Positions 28,943 to 37,285 of a stretch of DNA of 64,000 nt are shown in pieces. The stretch is from Sphingopyxis sp. QXT-31. GTDB lineage: Bacteria; Pseudomonadota; Alphaproteobacteria; Sphingomonadales; Sphingomonadaceae. Under the pieces are notes generated by a model. It searched no databases and was not told the DNA's origin. It saw only the letters and a program-made list of their open reading frames with translations. Position 1 is the stretch's first letter; the number at the start of each line of letters is the position of its first letter. Made by a program: the position numbers and the translations under genes. The stretch spans positions 1,674,001 through 1,738,000 of the forward strand of contig NZ_CP019449.1 in assembly GCF_001984035.1 (NCBI RefSeq), given 5' to 3'.

Positions 28943-29893
28943 TCAGCCCCTCGCCTCTGCCAGCACCCCGGCGAGCGTTCGCTCGACCAGCGGCAGCTTG
29001 TACGCATTTTCATGCGTGGTCTTCGCGCCCGCGAGCAGCCCGGCGGCCACCGCTTTCGCACCGCGCGGAAGGTCGGCCTCGGCCGCCTCGACGCGCCACG
29101 GCTGGTAACCGACCCCGCCGAGCGCGACGCGCCCTGTCCCATCCTTCTGCACGATCGCGCCGACCGAGATCAGCGCGAAGGCGTAGGACGCCCGGTCGCG
29201 CACTTTGCGATAGATATGCGTGCCGCCGACCGGTTTCGGCAGCGTCACCGCGGTGATCAACTCGCCCGGCGCGAGTATTGTTTCGAGATGCGGCGTGCTG
29301 CCCGGCGCGCGATAGAAACCGGACAGCGGGATCGCGCGCGCCTTGCCCGCGGCATCGACGGTCTCGACCACCGCGTCGAGCGCGCGCATCGCGACCGCCA
29401 TGTCGCTGGGATGCGTCGCGATGCAGGCTTCGCTGGCGCCGACGACCGCGTGCAGCCGGTTGAAGCCGCCGATCGCAGCGCAGCCGCTGCCGGGCTTGCG
29501 CTTGTTGCACGGCTGGTTGGTGTCGTAGAAATAGGGACAGCGCGTGCGCTGGAGCAGATTGCCCGCCGTCGTCGCCTTGTTGCGCAGCTGGCCCGAAGCG
29601 CCCGCGACGAGCGCGCGCGACAGCAGGCCATAGTCGCGGCGCACCCGCGCGTCGCTGGCGAGATCGGTGTTGCGCACCATCGCGCCGATGCGCAGCCCGC
29701 CGTCACCGGTCTTCTCGATCTTGTCGAGCGACAGGCGGCTGACGTCGATCAGATGCGTCGGCGTCTCGATCTCCAGCTTCATCAGATCGAGCAAATTGGT
29801 GCCGCCGGCGATGAAGCGCGCACCGGGCGCGCGGGCGAAGGCGGCGGTGGCGGCGGCGGGCGTCGCGACGCGCTCATAGGTGAAGCTCTTCAT
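28943..29893 (-). CDS. paoB: Aldehyde oxidoreductase FAD-binding subunit PaoB
   Basis: A 316-residue protein from the ATG at 29893. FAD-binding motifs [13 protein letters not shown] and [13 protein letters not shown] are followed by a cysteine cluster, [20 protein letters not shown]. This corresponds to the additional [4Fe-4S] cluster known for E. coli PaoB and absent in ordinary xanthine dehydrogenases. A CO dehydrogenase flavoprotein C-terminal domain completes it. The start overlaps the paoA stop by four bases. Confidence 0.94.
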   Translation of the reverse strand: MKSFTYERVATPAAATAAFARAPGARFIAGGTNLLDLMKLEIETPTHLIDVSRLSLDKIEKTGDGGLRIGAMVRNTDLASDARVRRDYGLLSRALVAGASGQLRNKATTAGNLLQRTRCPYFYDTNQPCNKRKPGSGCAAIGGFNRLHAVVGASEACIATHPSDMAVAMRALDAVVETVDAAGKARAIPLSGFYRAPGSTPHLETILAPGELITAVTLPKPVGGTHIYRKVRDRASYAFALISVGAIVQKDGTGRVALGGVGYQPWRVEAAEADLPRGAKAVAAGLLAGAKTTHENAYKLPLVERTLAGVLAEARG

Positions 29894-30534
29894 GCCTTCG
29901 CCCCTGCGACATCGACGATCGCGTCGATGATGTTCGAATAGGCGCCGCAGCGGCAGATATTGCCGCTCATCCGCTCGCGCAGTTCGGCCGGCGTCACCTT
30001 CGGTTTGGCGGTCAGATCGGCGGAGACATGGCTCGGGATGCCTGCCTTGATCTCGTCCAGCACCGCGACCGCCGAACAGATCTGGCCCGGCGTGCAATAG
30101 CCGCATTGATAGCCGTCATGGACGACGAACGCCTCCTGCATCGCATGCATCTTGTCGGGGGTGCCGAGCCCTTCGATCGTCGTGATGCTCTCGCCCTCGT
30201 GCATCACCGCGAGCGTCAGGCAGCTGTTGATCCGCCGTCCGTCGACGATCACCGTGCAGGCGCCGCATTGGCCATGGTCACAGCCCTTCTTCGTCCCGGT
30301 GAGCTTCAGATTTTCGCGTAGCGCGTCGAGCAGCGACACGCGGGTATCGAGTTCGAGTTCATGCTCCTTGCCGTTGACGCTGAACGCCACCTTGGCGGTC
30401 GGCGGCGTCGCAGGCGCAGGCGCAGGCGCCGCTGCGACCGCCGCCCCGGTGGGTACAAGCGCCACCGTCGCCACCGACGCCGCGCCACCGATCACGCCAC
30501 GCCGCGACAATTCGAACTCTTCGGGAGTCTGCAC
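29890..30534 (-). CDS. paoA: Aldehyde oxidoreductase [2Fe-2S] subunit PaoA with Tat signal
   Basis: A 214-residue protein starting with GTG at 30534 behind AGGAACGC. It has a twin-arginine signal (SRRGVIGG..., hydrophobic to about residue 37), an Ala/Pro linker, then two [2Fe-2S] domains: [11 protein letters not shown] with a downstream SCL, and [10 protein letters not shown] plus CRCGAY. It passes electrons from the Mo site to FAD and leads the whole complex through Tat. First gene of paoABC, transcribed leftward. Confidence 0.95.
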   Translation of the reverse strand: MQTPEEFELSRRGVIGGAASVATVALVPTGAAVAAAPAPAPATPPTAKVAFSVNGKEHELELDTRVSLLDALRENLKLTGTKKGCDHGQCGACTVIVDGRRINSCLTLAVMHEGESITTIEGLGTPDKMHAMQEAFVVHDGYQCGYCTPGQICSAVAVLDEIKAGIPSHVSADLTAKPKVTPAELRERMSGNICRCGAYSNIIDAIVDVAGAKA

Positions 30535-30710
30535 CGCGTTCCTCCATTTCTGAATCTGTCGCCAACGGGTACGCGCACCCGCAGGAAAGTCAGGCAGTCA
30601 ATGCCGCGCGGTGATTATCGGTTGCCGCTTCGGCCCAGAAAATCCGGATTCGATTACGGTGGTTACCATATCGGCGCGCGGGGGAACAGCGGCGCGCGCC
30701 AATTTTCCTC

Positions 30711-31358
30711 CTACCAGCGGAGCAGTGGGGTGAGGAACAATCGGCCGGCGATTGCGGACAGGATCACCGCAAGGCCGTGCCACAGCGCGATGTGGATCAG
30801 TCCGTCGTCGGCGCAGTGCAATGCGACGATCGTCGCCCCCGCCGCGCCGGCGGCGAGCCCGATGACCCAGCCCGCGCGCGCGGGCGAGGTCGGCGCGCCC
30901 GCCTTGAGCCAGGCGAAGAGAGCGGCGCCGACGCCGAGGCCCGAAAGCGCGCCCTGAAGCAGGCAGCGCAGGCCATAGCCATGGCGCATCGCCTCCATCG
31001 CGGCGTGGCTGTCGCCGATGCCCACGACGAGCGCCGCGAGCGGCAGCGACAGCGCGGCGAGCCCCGCCCAGCGCCAGCCGCTATAGTCGCGCCCGACACC
31101 CGGCAGGCCCATGCGCAGCGCGCTCCACGTCGCGGCAAGGCCGGTCGCTCCGATCAGCCAGAAAGCGAGCATCGAGAGCGGCGGCATGCCGCCGGGGGCA
31201 AGGTCGTGGCGCGTGCCATAGAGCCACAGCAGCATGCCAGCGCCCCCCAGCCATCCCGCCGCGACCCACAAGGACCCGCGCGCGATCCGCCGGGGGCGCA
31301 CCGGGGTGAGCTCGCCCGCGAGGCCCTCGATCAGATCGTCGATCGATGCGTCCTTCAT
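30711..31358 (-). CDS. nrsF: NrsF-type (DUF1109) membrane anti-sigma factor
   Basis: About 215 residues from the ATG at 31358, one base after the sigma-factor stop. A TTG five codons upstream (31373) would overlap that gene. A short cytoplasmic N-terminus (MKDASIDDLIEGLAGEL) precedes six hydrophobic segments. NrsF proteins hold SigF inactive in the membrane and release it under metal stress through membrane-located cysteines. Here CLLQ and ALHCADD are the visible cysteine sites. It is the last gene of the bufferin operon. Confidence 0.88.
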   Translation of the reverse strand: MKDASIDDLIEGLAGELTPVRPRRIARGSLWVAAGWLGGAGMLLWLYGTRHDLAPGGMPPLSMLAFWLIGATGLAATWSALRMGLPGVGRDYSGWRWAGLAALSLPLAALVVGIGDSHAAMEAMRHGYGLRCLLQGALSGLGVGAALFAWLKAGAPTSPARAGWVIGLAAGAAGATIVALHCADDGLIHIALWHGLAVILSAIAGRLFLTPLLRW

Positions 31359-31359
31359 G

Positions 31360-31881
31360 TCATTCGCTTTCAATCAGTTCGGCGAGCTTCTTGAGCCCGC
31401 GATGGATATTCACTTTGACCAGCGACTCGCTCTGCCCGCAGATGCGCGACGCCTCGGCGATCGACGTGCCCTCGATCTTGACGAGCGTGATCGCTTGCGC
31501 CTGTTTCGGCGGCAGCAGCGCCATCAGATGTTCGATGCTGAGCCGCGCGTGCACCGCCTCGTCCTCGGCGCCGACCGCCGCGTCATTGTCGCCGAGTTCG
31601 GCCTCGTCGCGCTGGCGGCGGAGCGCGTCGATCCAGCGATAGCGCGCGATCGCCGCGAGCCAGGGCAGGAAGGCGCGGGTCGAATCCCAGGTCGCGAGCT
31701 TGCGGTGCATCGACACGAGCGTTTCCTGCACCAGGTCATCGATCTGGTGCGGCGCGATGCGGCGCGCGAAATAACGCTCGAGCCATTTGCGGCAGTCGCC
31801 GAGCAATGTGCGATAGGCGGCACGATCCCCGCGCTGCGACGCGGCCATCAGCCGCGCCAGCGAGGGTTCGTCGATGCTCAT
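31360..31881 (-). CDS. sigF: ECF sigma factor, SigF-like
   Basis: A 173-residue sigma-70-family ECF factor from the ATG at 31881 (MSIDEPSLARLM); the longer frame is not family-like. Region 2 shows DDLVQETLVSMHRKLATWD and FLPWLAAIARYRWIDALRR. Region 4 shows LPPKQAQAITLVKIEGTSIAEASRICGQSESLVKVNIHRGLKKL. The gene overlaps the doxX stop by four bases and is followed by its anti-sigma factor. A perfect SigF-type promoter upstream of bufA implies that it transcribes its own operon. Confidence 0.92.
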   Translation of the reverse strand: MSIDEPSLARLMAASQRGDRAAYRTLLGDCRKWLERYFARRIAPHQIDDLVQETLVSMHRKLATWDSTRAFLPWLAAIARYRWIDALRRQRDEAELGDNDAAVGAEDEAVHARLSIEHLMALLPPKQAQAITLVKIEGTSIAEASRICGQSESLVKVNIHRGLKKLAELIESE

Positions 31882-32336
31882 TTCGCGCGCACTCGCGCGA
31901 TCAGGGCATCGAGCGAAAAGAGCCCGCCGCCGCGCACGATTAGGATCGCCGCCATCGCTGTCCACAGCGAGTGCACCGGCCACCAGGCGTCGGGAAAGAC
32001 GAAGATCTGGATGACCAGCGTCATCACCAGCAACGCCCCCGCCGAGAAGCGCGTCGCGAGGCCGAAGAAGAGGAGCAGCGGGAAGAAATGTTCAGCAAAG
32101 GTCGTCAGCGGCACCGCGATGACGGGATCGAGCGGCAAGCCCGAAAATTCGCTGCGGAAGAGGTCATATTGCGACGGGTCGATCCGGAGGAAGCTGCCTT
32201 CGACGACCTTGGTCTGGCCCGAGCGCCAGAAAACGCCCGCGAGCGCGACGCGGAGCAGGAACAGCGCGAGACCCTCGCTCAGGCGCGATGCGGCGATGGT
32301 GACGCCGCGATCGTAGAATCCGACAATCCGGTTCAT
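31878..32336 (-). CDS. DoxX-family membrane protein of the bufferin operon
   Basis: A 152-residue four-helix membrane protein of the DoxX family (LFLLRVALAGVFWRSGQTKV near 25-45). DoxX members are regular partners of DUF692/DUF2063/DUF2282 genes (compare gigT in the Cupriavidus gold/copper-induced gigPABT operon). The role is not defined; a redox or metal-stress membrane function is assumed. It lies three bases after bufC and overlaps sigF by four. Confidence 0.88.
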   Translation of the reverse strand: MNRIVGFYDRGVTIAASRLSEGLALFLLRVALAGVFWRSGQTKVVEGSFLRIDPSQYDLFRSEFSGLPLDPVIAVPLTTFAEHFFPLLLFFGLATRFSAGALLVMTLVIQIFVFPDAWWPVHSLWTAMAAILIVRGGGLFSLDALIARVRAK

Positions 32337-32339
32337 GTC

Positions 32340-33038
32340 TCAAACCTTTTCAAAAGCCCCTGCGTCGATCAATCCCGCGATCGCGGCACCACCGTCGGGA
32401 TGGTCTTCGGCCAGGTCGGCGATCAGGTTACCGAGCGTGAAAATATTGTCTGCGCGGGCGAGGAGCGCGGCCTGGGCGGCGCCGATCGCGAAGAGCCGGA
32501 CCTCGGCATCGGGGCGCGTGATCAGCAGCGCCGCGGTGCCCGCCGCGAAGGCCGGATCGACGAGCGGCGCGGCGTCGCTGGCCAATGCCAGCGCGCGCGC
32601 CGCGGGATGGCGGCGGACGCGAAGCGCGAGCAGCGCCGCCTCGTCGCAGCCCGCCAGGTCGGCGAGCGCCAGCGCGGGCGCCTCGGCGGCGTGATAGCTT
32701 TCGAGCCAGAGCCATTCGACGCGCGCAAGATCAGCGGCGCGCGGGTCGACGAGCCAGTCGGGGAAGCCGGCGCCGATGTCGGTCAGCGACCGCCCCTGCG
32801 CCCCGCCCTGCTCGACGAAAGCGCGCGACAGAAGGTTGAACTCGGCCTCGCCCAGATGGCCGCGGGTGCGCGGGAAGCTCTCTTCGAGCGCGACGAGCCG
32901 CGCGTGCGAGATGGTGTTGGCGTGGACGCGCAGGCCGCGCAGCACGGCATTGTGATCGCCCGCGAACAGGCCGGGCGGGAGATGGCCGGGGCCGTGCAGC
33001 AAGGTCGCCGCGATGGCCGCCTGGCCCTGCTCAAGCAT
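32340..33038 (-). CDS. bufC: Bufferin maturation partner BufC (DUF2063, HvfC-like)
   Basis: About 232 residues from the ATG at 33038, eight bases inside the end of bufB. The N-terminal DUF2063 'putative DNA-binding' domain shows FAGDHNAVLRGLRVHANTISH, FPRTRGHLG and FNLLSRAFVEQ. BufC-type proteins serve as substrate-recognition partners of the DUF692 oxidase rather than as DNA-binding proteins. Confidence 0.9.
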   Translation of the reverse strand: MLEQGQAAIAATLLHGPGHLPPGLFAGDHNAVLRGLRVHANTISHARLVALEESFPRTRGHLGEAEFNLLSRAFVEQGGAQGRSLTDIGAGFPDWLVDPRAADLARVEWLWLESYHAAEAPALALADLAGCDEAALLALRVRRHPAARALALASDAAPLVDPAFAAGTAALLITRPDAEVRLFAIGAAQAALLARADNIFTLGNLIADLAEDHPDGGAAIAGLIDAGAFEKV

Positions 33039-33897
33039 CGACGGGCTCGGCGAGCAGCAACACGTCGGCGGTCGCCGCCTCGGCGCATAAGGTGGCGTAA
33101 TCGGGAACATCGGTGTCCCACTCGACGAGCACCGGCTTGGGGCCAGCGCGTTCGAGGAAGCCCGCGAGCAATTGCCAGCAGCTCGGCCGGACCGGCGAGC
33201 CATGGTCGTCGATCGCGATCGTGCCGCCCATGTCGTCGTCCTTCACGGCGTGGCCCGCGACATGGATCTCGCCAACCAGCGCGGGGTCGAAAGCGCCCAA
33301 CCATGGCACCGGATCGAGGCCGAGATTGAAGGCCGACACCTCGACATTGTTGATGTCGAGCAGCAGGCCGCAGCCGCTGCGGCGGCAAAGCGTATGGAGG
33401 AAATCCACCTCGTCCCGGTCGCCCTCGGCATAGGCCAGATAGCGCGACGGGTTCTCGATCAGGATCGTGCGGCCTAGGCGATCCTGCACCCGGGCGACCT
33501 GCGCCGCGAAATGATCCAGCGCCTCATGCGTATAGGGAATGGGCAGCAGGTCGGGGAATTTGTCGTGCGGGCCGTTGCTCCAGCTGAGATGGTCCGAGAC
33601 CATCGCGGGCGCGTAGCGTTCGCAGAGCGCCGCCAGCGCTTCGAGCTCGCCCATGTCGACGCCCGCCGCCGAGCCGAGCGACAGCCCGACCGAATGGAAG
33701 CTGAGCGGCAGGTGCTCGGCGATCGCGGTCAGCCAGCGATGCGGTGGCCCGCCCGCGCCGAAGTAATTTTGGGGGTGCACTTCAACCCAGGCGGGCGCCG
33801 TGCCCCGCTCCGCCGCTGCGAGCACATCGGCATAGTGCCGGGATTTGAGCCCTATGCCGGCACGCGGCGGCAGCGAGTGGAGCGGGGACGCGGACAT
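33031..33897 (-). CDS. bufB: BufB, DUF692 multinuclear non-heme iron oxidase (MNIO)
   Basis: A 288-residue TIM-barrel protein with the DUF692 pattern: AGIGLKSRHYADVL, VEVHPQNYFG, LSFHSVGLSLG, SDHLSW, ILIENPSRYL, LLLDINNVEVSAFN, and EIHVAGHA. His, Asp and Glu residues in these motifs bind the iron centre. MNIO enzymes modify cysteines in ribosomally made precursor peptides. The bufferin branch makes copper-binding heterocycles. Its substrate is the BufA precursor encoded 12 bases upstream. Confidence 0.94.
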   Translation of the reverse strand: MSASPLHSLPPRAGIGLKSRHYADVLAAAERGTAPAWVEVHPQNYFGAGGPPHRWLTAIAEHLPLSFHSVGLSLGSAAGVDMGELEALAALCERYAPAMVSDHLSWSNGPHDKFPDLLPIPYTHEALDHFAAQVARVQDRLGRTILIENPSRYLAYAEGDRDEVDFLHTLCRRSGCGLLLDINNVEVSAFNLGLDPVPWLGAFDPALVGEIHVAGHAVKDDDMGGTIAIDDHGSPVRPSCWQLLAGFLERAGPKPVLVEWDTDVPDYATLCAEAATADVLLLAEPVDA

Positions 33898-33909
33898 GGT
33901 CGCCGGCGA

Positions 33910-34206
33910 TCAGCCCTTCTTGGGAACCGGCTTGGCATTGCCCTTGTGCGCGGTGAGCGTGCCGCCCATCTTGACGCAGGTGCCGGCCTTGACGTGCTTC
34001 CAGGCATTGCCCTGGTAATCGACGGTCGAGGTGCCGGCGCAGCTGGTGCCCGGGCCCGCGGCGCAGTCGTTCTTGCCCTTCAGCGAAACGCCGTAGCATT
34101 TCTCCTTGGCGCCCTCGGCGGCGACGGCGGTGCCGCCCATCGCGGCGCCGGCGGCCATGGCGAGAACCGCCGAAGCGGCGAGCGAAAGTTTCAGCGTGTT
34201 GGTCAT
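33910..34206 (-). CDS. bufA: Bufferin precursor BufA (DUF2282)
   Basis: A 98-residue precursor with a Sec-type signal (to about residue 30) and a core with four cysteines: Cys37 in EKCYGV, Cys48 in NDCAA, Cys56 in TSCAG and Cys77 in GTCVKMGGT. This matches DUF2282 bufferin precursors, in which the DUF692 enzyme converts cysteines to thiooxazole-type groups that chelate copper in the periplasm. The gene starts about 45 bases after a predicted SigF transcription start. Confidence 0.92.
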   Translation of the reverse strand: MTNTLKLSLAASAVLAMAAGAAMGGTAVAAEGAKEKCYGVSLKGKNDCAAGPGTSCAGTSTVDYQGNAWKHVKAGTCVKMGGTLTAHKGNAKPVPKKG

Positions 34207-34256
34207 CTTAATCTCCCTTGGAAAATGGGCGATGCGGGGGATGGCATCGTCCCATG

Positions 34257-34282
34257 TTCGCGGTCACCGCGCTGTTGGTTAC
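34257..34282 (-). promoter_or_regulatory. SigF-type promoter of the bufferin operon
   Basis: On the minus strand, GTAACC (34282-34277), a spacer of exactly 16 bases, and CGAA (34260-34257) reproduce the GTAACC-N16-CGAA pattern described for Caulobacter SigF promoters. It sits about 50 bases before the bufA ATG, just past the end of the Lrp gene. With sigF and nrsF in the same operon, auto-regulation is strongly indicated. Confidence 0.88.
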
Positions 34283-34288
34283 GCCGGG

Positions 34289-34750
34289 TTATCCGATCGG
34301 CAGCGCCGTCGTGCTCTTGATCTCCGATAGCGCGATCGCCGAGTTGATTTCCTGGACACCCGGCAGCCGCGACAATTTTTCGAAGAAGAGTTTTTCATAG
34401 GCTTCGACATTGGCCGCGACGATGCGCAGCAGGAAATCGACCGTGCCCATCAGCACATGACATTCGATCACTTCGGGGATGTCGGCGATCGCCGCCTCGA
34501 AATCGGCGAGGTGCGCGCGGCCGTGCGCCGACAGCTTGACCTGCGCGAAGACCTGCGCGCTGAGTCCGACCTTGCGGCGGTCGACGAGCGCGACGCGCTT
34601 GCGGATCACCCCCGCCTGTTCGAGCGCCGCGACGCGGCGCCAGCAGGGCGATTGCGAGAGCCCGACGCGCTCGGCGAGCTCGGCGGTCGAAATATCCGCA
34701 TTCTCCTGCAGGATCTCCAATATCGCCTTCTCATGCCGGTCGAGCTGCAT
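34289..34750 (-). CDS. Lrp/AsnC-family transcriptional regulator
   Basis: A 153-residue protein from the ATG at 34750 (AGGGA site); the frame extends 14 codons further but MQLDRHEKAIL is the natural family start. The N-terminal HTH (AELAERVGLSQSPCWRRVAALEQAGVI) and the RAM/AsnC ligand domain (VIECHVLMGTVDFLLRIV) are complete. It is divergent from a branched-chain/aromatic amino-acid dehydrogenase gene 131 bases away. An amino acid is therefore the likely effector and that gene its likely target. Confidence 0.93.
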   Translation of the reverse strand: MQLDRHEKAILEILQENADISTAELAERVGLSQSPCWRRVAALEQAGVIRKRVALVDRRKVGLSAQVFAQVKLSAHGRAHLADFEAAIADIPEVIECHVLMGTVDFLLRIVAANVEAYEKLFFEKLSRLPGVQEINSAIALSEIKSTTALPIG

Positions 34751-34880
34751 AAAAATCCCTCTGATGGCCTGATTTCGGAACAGACTTACCAATTATTCTC
34801 GCGATTGGGAAGCAATAGGACCAGATATTCCCGCAAATTTGCGTCATTTTCCGCGCACCAATTTCGACGGAGCCTGATCG

Positions 34881-35939
34881 ATGCCGCATCGCGACCCACC
34901 CCAATTGCCGCACGAGGCGGTCCACCTGTTCCACGACGACCAGACGGGCCTCCGCGCAGTGGTCGCGATCCATTCGACCGCGCTCGGCCCGGCGATCGGC
35001 GGGTGCCGCGTCCAGCGCTACGCGAGCGAGAGCGACGCGACGCACGACGCGCTGCGGCTGTCGGAGGCGATGACGTACAAAAATTCCCTCACCGGCCTGC
35101 CGTTCGGCGGCGGCAAGGCGGTGATCATGCTGCCTGAAGATGGCGTGCCCGACCGCGCGGCGCTGTTCGAGGCCTTCGGGCGCTGCGTCCAGTCGCTAGG
35201 CGGGCGCTTTATCACTGCCGAGGATGCGGGGAGCGGGGTCGCCGACATGCAGTCGGCGGCGCGCGCGACGCGCTTCGTCGCGGGGCTGCCGCAGCAGGCG
35301 AGCGGGCTCGGCGGCGATCCCTCGCCCTGGACCGCAAGCGGGGTGTTCCAGGCGATGTGCGCCGCGGTGACCGCGCGCGGCGGCTGGCTCGATGGCGCCG
35401 TGGTCGGCGTGCAGGGGCTGGGCAATGTCGGCATGGCGCTGGCGGGGCTGCTCCACGGCGCGGGCGCTAAACTGCTGGTGAGCGATGTGGACGAGGCTCG
35501 CGTCGCCGATGCGGTGACGCGCTTCGACGCCGAGCGCGTCGCGCCCGACAAGATCGTCACCGCGCCGATGGATATCTTCGCGCCCTGCGCGCTCGGCGGC
35601 GCGATCGACGCGGTCACGGTGAACCGGCTGCAGGCGCGGATCGTCTGCGGCGGGGCGAACAATCAGCTCGCGCATCCGTCGCTCGGCGCCGAACTGGCCC
35701 GGCGCGGCATCTTCTATGCCCCCGACTATCTGGTGAACGCCGGCGGGATCATCGCGGTCTGCGCCGAATATCAGAGCGGCGACGTCGGCGCGGTCGAGGC
35801 GGCGGTGGCCGAGATCGGCCCGCGGCTGGTCGAGGTCATGCGCGACGCCGATCTGCACGGCGGCACCCCGGGGGAGGTCGCCGACCGCCGCGCGCGGCAG
35901 CTGGTCGCCGAGGGCTGGTCGCGGCGGCGCGCGGCATGA
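34881..35939 (+). CDS. Glu/Leu/Phe/Val dehydrogenase (leucine dehydrogenase type)
   Basis: A 352-residue NAD-dependent amino-acid dehydrogenase. It has the dimerisation/catalytic domain with AIGGCRVQRY, the catalytic Lys in GLPFGGGKAV (about residue 78) and EDAGSGVADM, then a Rossmann domain with GVQGLGNVGMALA. Length and motifs favour leucine or phenylalanine dehydrogenase over glutamate dehydrogenase. It oxidatively deaminates the amino acid to the 2-oxo acid. The next gene overlaps it by four bases. Confidence 0.9.
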   Translation: MPHRDPPQLPHEAVHLFHDDQTGLRAVVAIHSTALGPAIGGCRVQRYASESDATHDALRLSEAMTYKNSLTGLPFGGGKAVIMLPEDGVPDRAALFEAFGRCVQSLGGRFITAEDAGSGVADMQSAARATRFVAGLPQQASGLGGDPSPWTASGVFQAMCAAVTARGGWLDGAVVGVQGLGNVGMALAGLLHGAGAKLLVSDVDEARVADAVTRFDAERVAPDKIVTAPMDIFAPCALGGAIDAVTVNRLQARIVCGGANNQLAHPSLGAELARRGIFYAPDYLVNAGGIIAVCAEYQSGDVGAVEAAVAEIGPRLVEVMRDADLHGGTPGEVADRRARQLVAEGWSRRRAA

Positions 35940-36166
35940 GCGGCGGTGCGCTGCACCTCAAGAGCGGGGGCGAGCTCGCGGGCGCGCTGCGCATTCTCAA
36001 CCTCTTCGCGCAGCGCGGGCTCGCGCCGCGCTCGGTCGCGCTGACGCTGGCCGACGGCGGCTACGAGCTGGCAATCGACGCAAGCGAAGCCGACCCGCGC
36101 ATGGTCGCGATCGTGCGCGAAAAGATCGCGGTGATGCCGTTGGGGGTCGAGTTCCGCGCGGGCTGA
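35936..36166 (+). CDS. Small ACT-like protein coupled to the amino-acid dehydrogenase
   Basis: A 76-residue protein whose ATG overlaps the dehydrogenase stop (ATGA). The sequence ALRILNLFAQRGLAPRSVALTLADGGYELAID has the beta-alpha-beta layout of an ACT domain as found in IlvM/AHAS small subunits. It may regulate the neighbouring enzyme by binding an amino acid. I see no other domain. Confidence 0.75.
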   Translation: MSGGALHLKSGGELAGALRILNLFAQRGLAPRSVALTLADGGYELAIDASEADPRMVAIVREKIAVMPLGVEFRAG

Positions 36167-36169
36167 CGG

Positions 36170-36586
36170 CTACGGCAGGATCAGGCTGTCCAGCCGGTCA
36201 CGGATCGCCGGCGCCAGCATGCCTTCGGCCGCAACGACGATGCTGTCGGCGCAGCCGATGCAGCGGCCTTCGACGAACAGCCCCTGCCCGATGGTGACCG
36301 ACCGCTCGCCGACGCGTACGATGCCGGTGGCGACGTCGATCGTGCCGGGATAACGCGCCTGGCCGAGGAAGGCGGTATCGACATTGGCGATCACCAACGT
36401 CGGGCCTTCCGCGCGCGGCACCAGTCCGCGGAGCTCGGCGAGCAGTTCGTAGCGCGCTTCCTCGTAGAATTGCCCCGTCGCGACATTGTTGAGGTGGCGG
36501 AACATGTCCACGTCGGCGAAGCGGATCGGCACCGGCTTGTGCAAAGGATAGCTTGCGGCTTCGAGGCGCGCTGGTGTGGGTTTCAT
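36170..36586 (-). CDS. Acyl-CoA thioesterase, hot-dog fold (4HBT family)
   Basis: A 138-residue protein from the ATG at 36586. VPIRFADVDMFRHLNNVATGQFYEEARYEL is the 4HBT signature, with the catalytic Asp in ADVD and the HLNN loop. It overlaps the upstream hydrolase gene by four bases. It probably hydrolyses an acyl-CoA produced by the nearby dehydratase pathway, but the substrate is unknown. Confidence 0.88.
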   Translation of the reverse strand: MKPTPARLEAASYPLHKPVPIRFADVDMFRHLNNVATGQFYEEARYELLAELRGLVPRAEGPTLVIANVDTAFLGQARYPGTIDVATGIVRVGERSVTIGQGLFVEGRCIGCADSIVVAAEGMLAPAIRDRLDSLILP

Positions 36587-37260
36587 GGCTCGATCCTTTC
36601 GCGCCAGCGCAGCAGCATCGCGTGGGTCATGTCCCGCGCCTCGCGCTGGGGCACATGACCGCAGTCGGGGATCATCGCGAGCATTGCGTCGGGGATGGCG
36701 CGTGCCATCTCGCGCGAGCGGTCGGGCGCGACGATCGCGTCCTGCGATCCGGCGAGAACGAGCGTGGGCACCGCGATCTTGGGCAAGAGGTCGCAGCGGT
36801 CGGTGCGCGTGGCGGTCGCCGCCTGTTGCTCGGCGAAGCGCTCGGCGCCGCAGCGCAAGATCATCGCGTGGGTGTCGGCGAGCAGCGCGGCGTCGGCGCG
36901 GCTGCTGCGCGAGAGCATCGCGCGGGCGAGGCGGTCGGCGAGCGCGGGGAAGTCGGTCTGCGCCTGTTCGATCGCGGTCCGGCGCCCGGCTTTCGCTTCC
37001 TCGCTGTCGGCGGTGCAGGCGGTGCTGAGCAGGGCGAGGCCCGCGAGCCGCTCGGGCGCGAGGGCCGCCATCGCGAGCGCGACATAGCCGCCCATCGAAT
37101 GGCCCACGAGCGCGAAGCGATCGGGCAGTTCGGCGAGGATCGCCGCCGCCATCGCGTCGACCGTCGCGCCGCGTGGCACGACGATGCGGTCGACGGGCAT
37201 GCCCGCCCAACTCGCTTCGTCGGTGGCGATGCCGCAAATCGCGATGACCGGAATGTCCAC
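36583..37260 (-). CDS. Alpha/beta hydrolase
   Basis: About 225 residues if translation starts at the GTG at 37260, which has an AGGAGAGGGC site just upstream. An alternative start at 37308 would overlap the upstream gene by 23 bases. Features: IAICGIATDEASW near the N-terminus, nucleophile elbow VGHSMGGYVAL, VLAGSQDAIV and catalytic His in IPDCGHVPQ. The fold is clear; the substrate is not. The tight spacing ties it to the dehydratase and thioesterase genes. Confidence 0.88.
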   Translation of the reverse strand: MDIPVIAICGIATDEASWAGMPVDRIVVPRGATVDAMAAAILAELPDRFALVGHSMGGYVALAMAALAPERLAGLALLSTACTADSEEAKAGRRTAIEQAQTDFPALADRLARAMLSRSSRADAALLADTHAMILRCGAERFAEQQAATATRTDRCDLLPKIAVPTLVLAGSQDAIVAPDRSREMARAIPDAMLAMIPDCGHVPQREARDMTHAMLLRWRERIEP

Positions 37261-37285
37261 GCCCTCTCCTCTCGCGGCGATGCTG

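Noticed and set aside
26402..29941. 1,179-codon plus-strand frame opposite paoC/paoB
   Set aside because: High-GC shadow frame with Arg/His/Asp-rich composition and no domain. The minus-strand genes are unmistakable.
30655..30680. GTAACC sequence upstream of paoA, possible second SigF promoter
   Set aside because: The -35-like GTAACC is present but there is no CGAA at 16 bases, so it does not fit the pattern seen before bufA.
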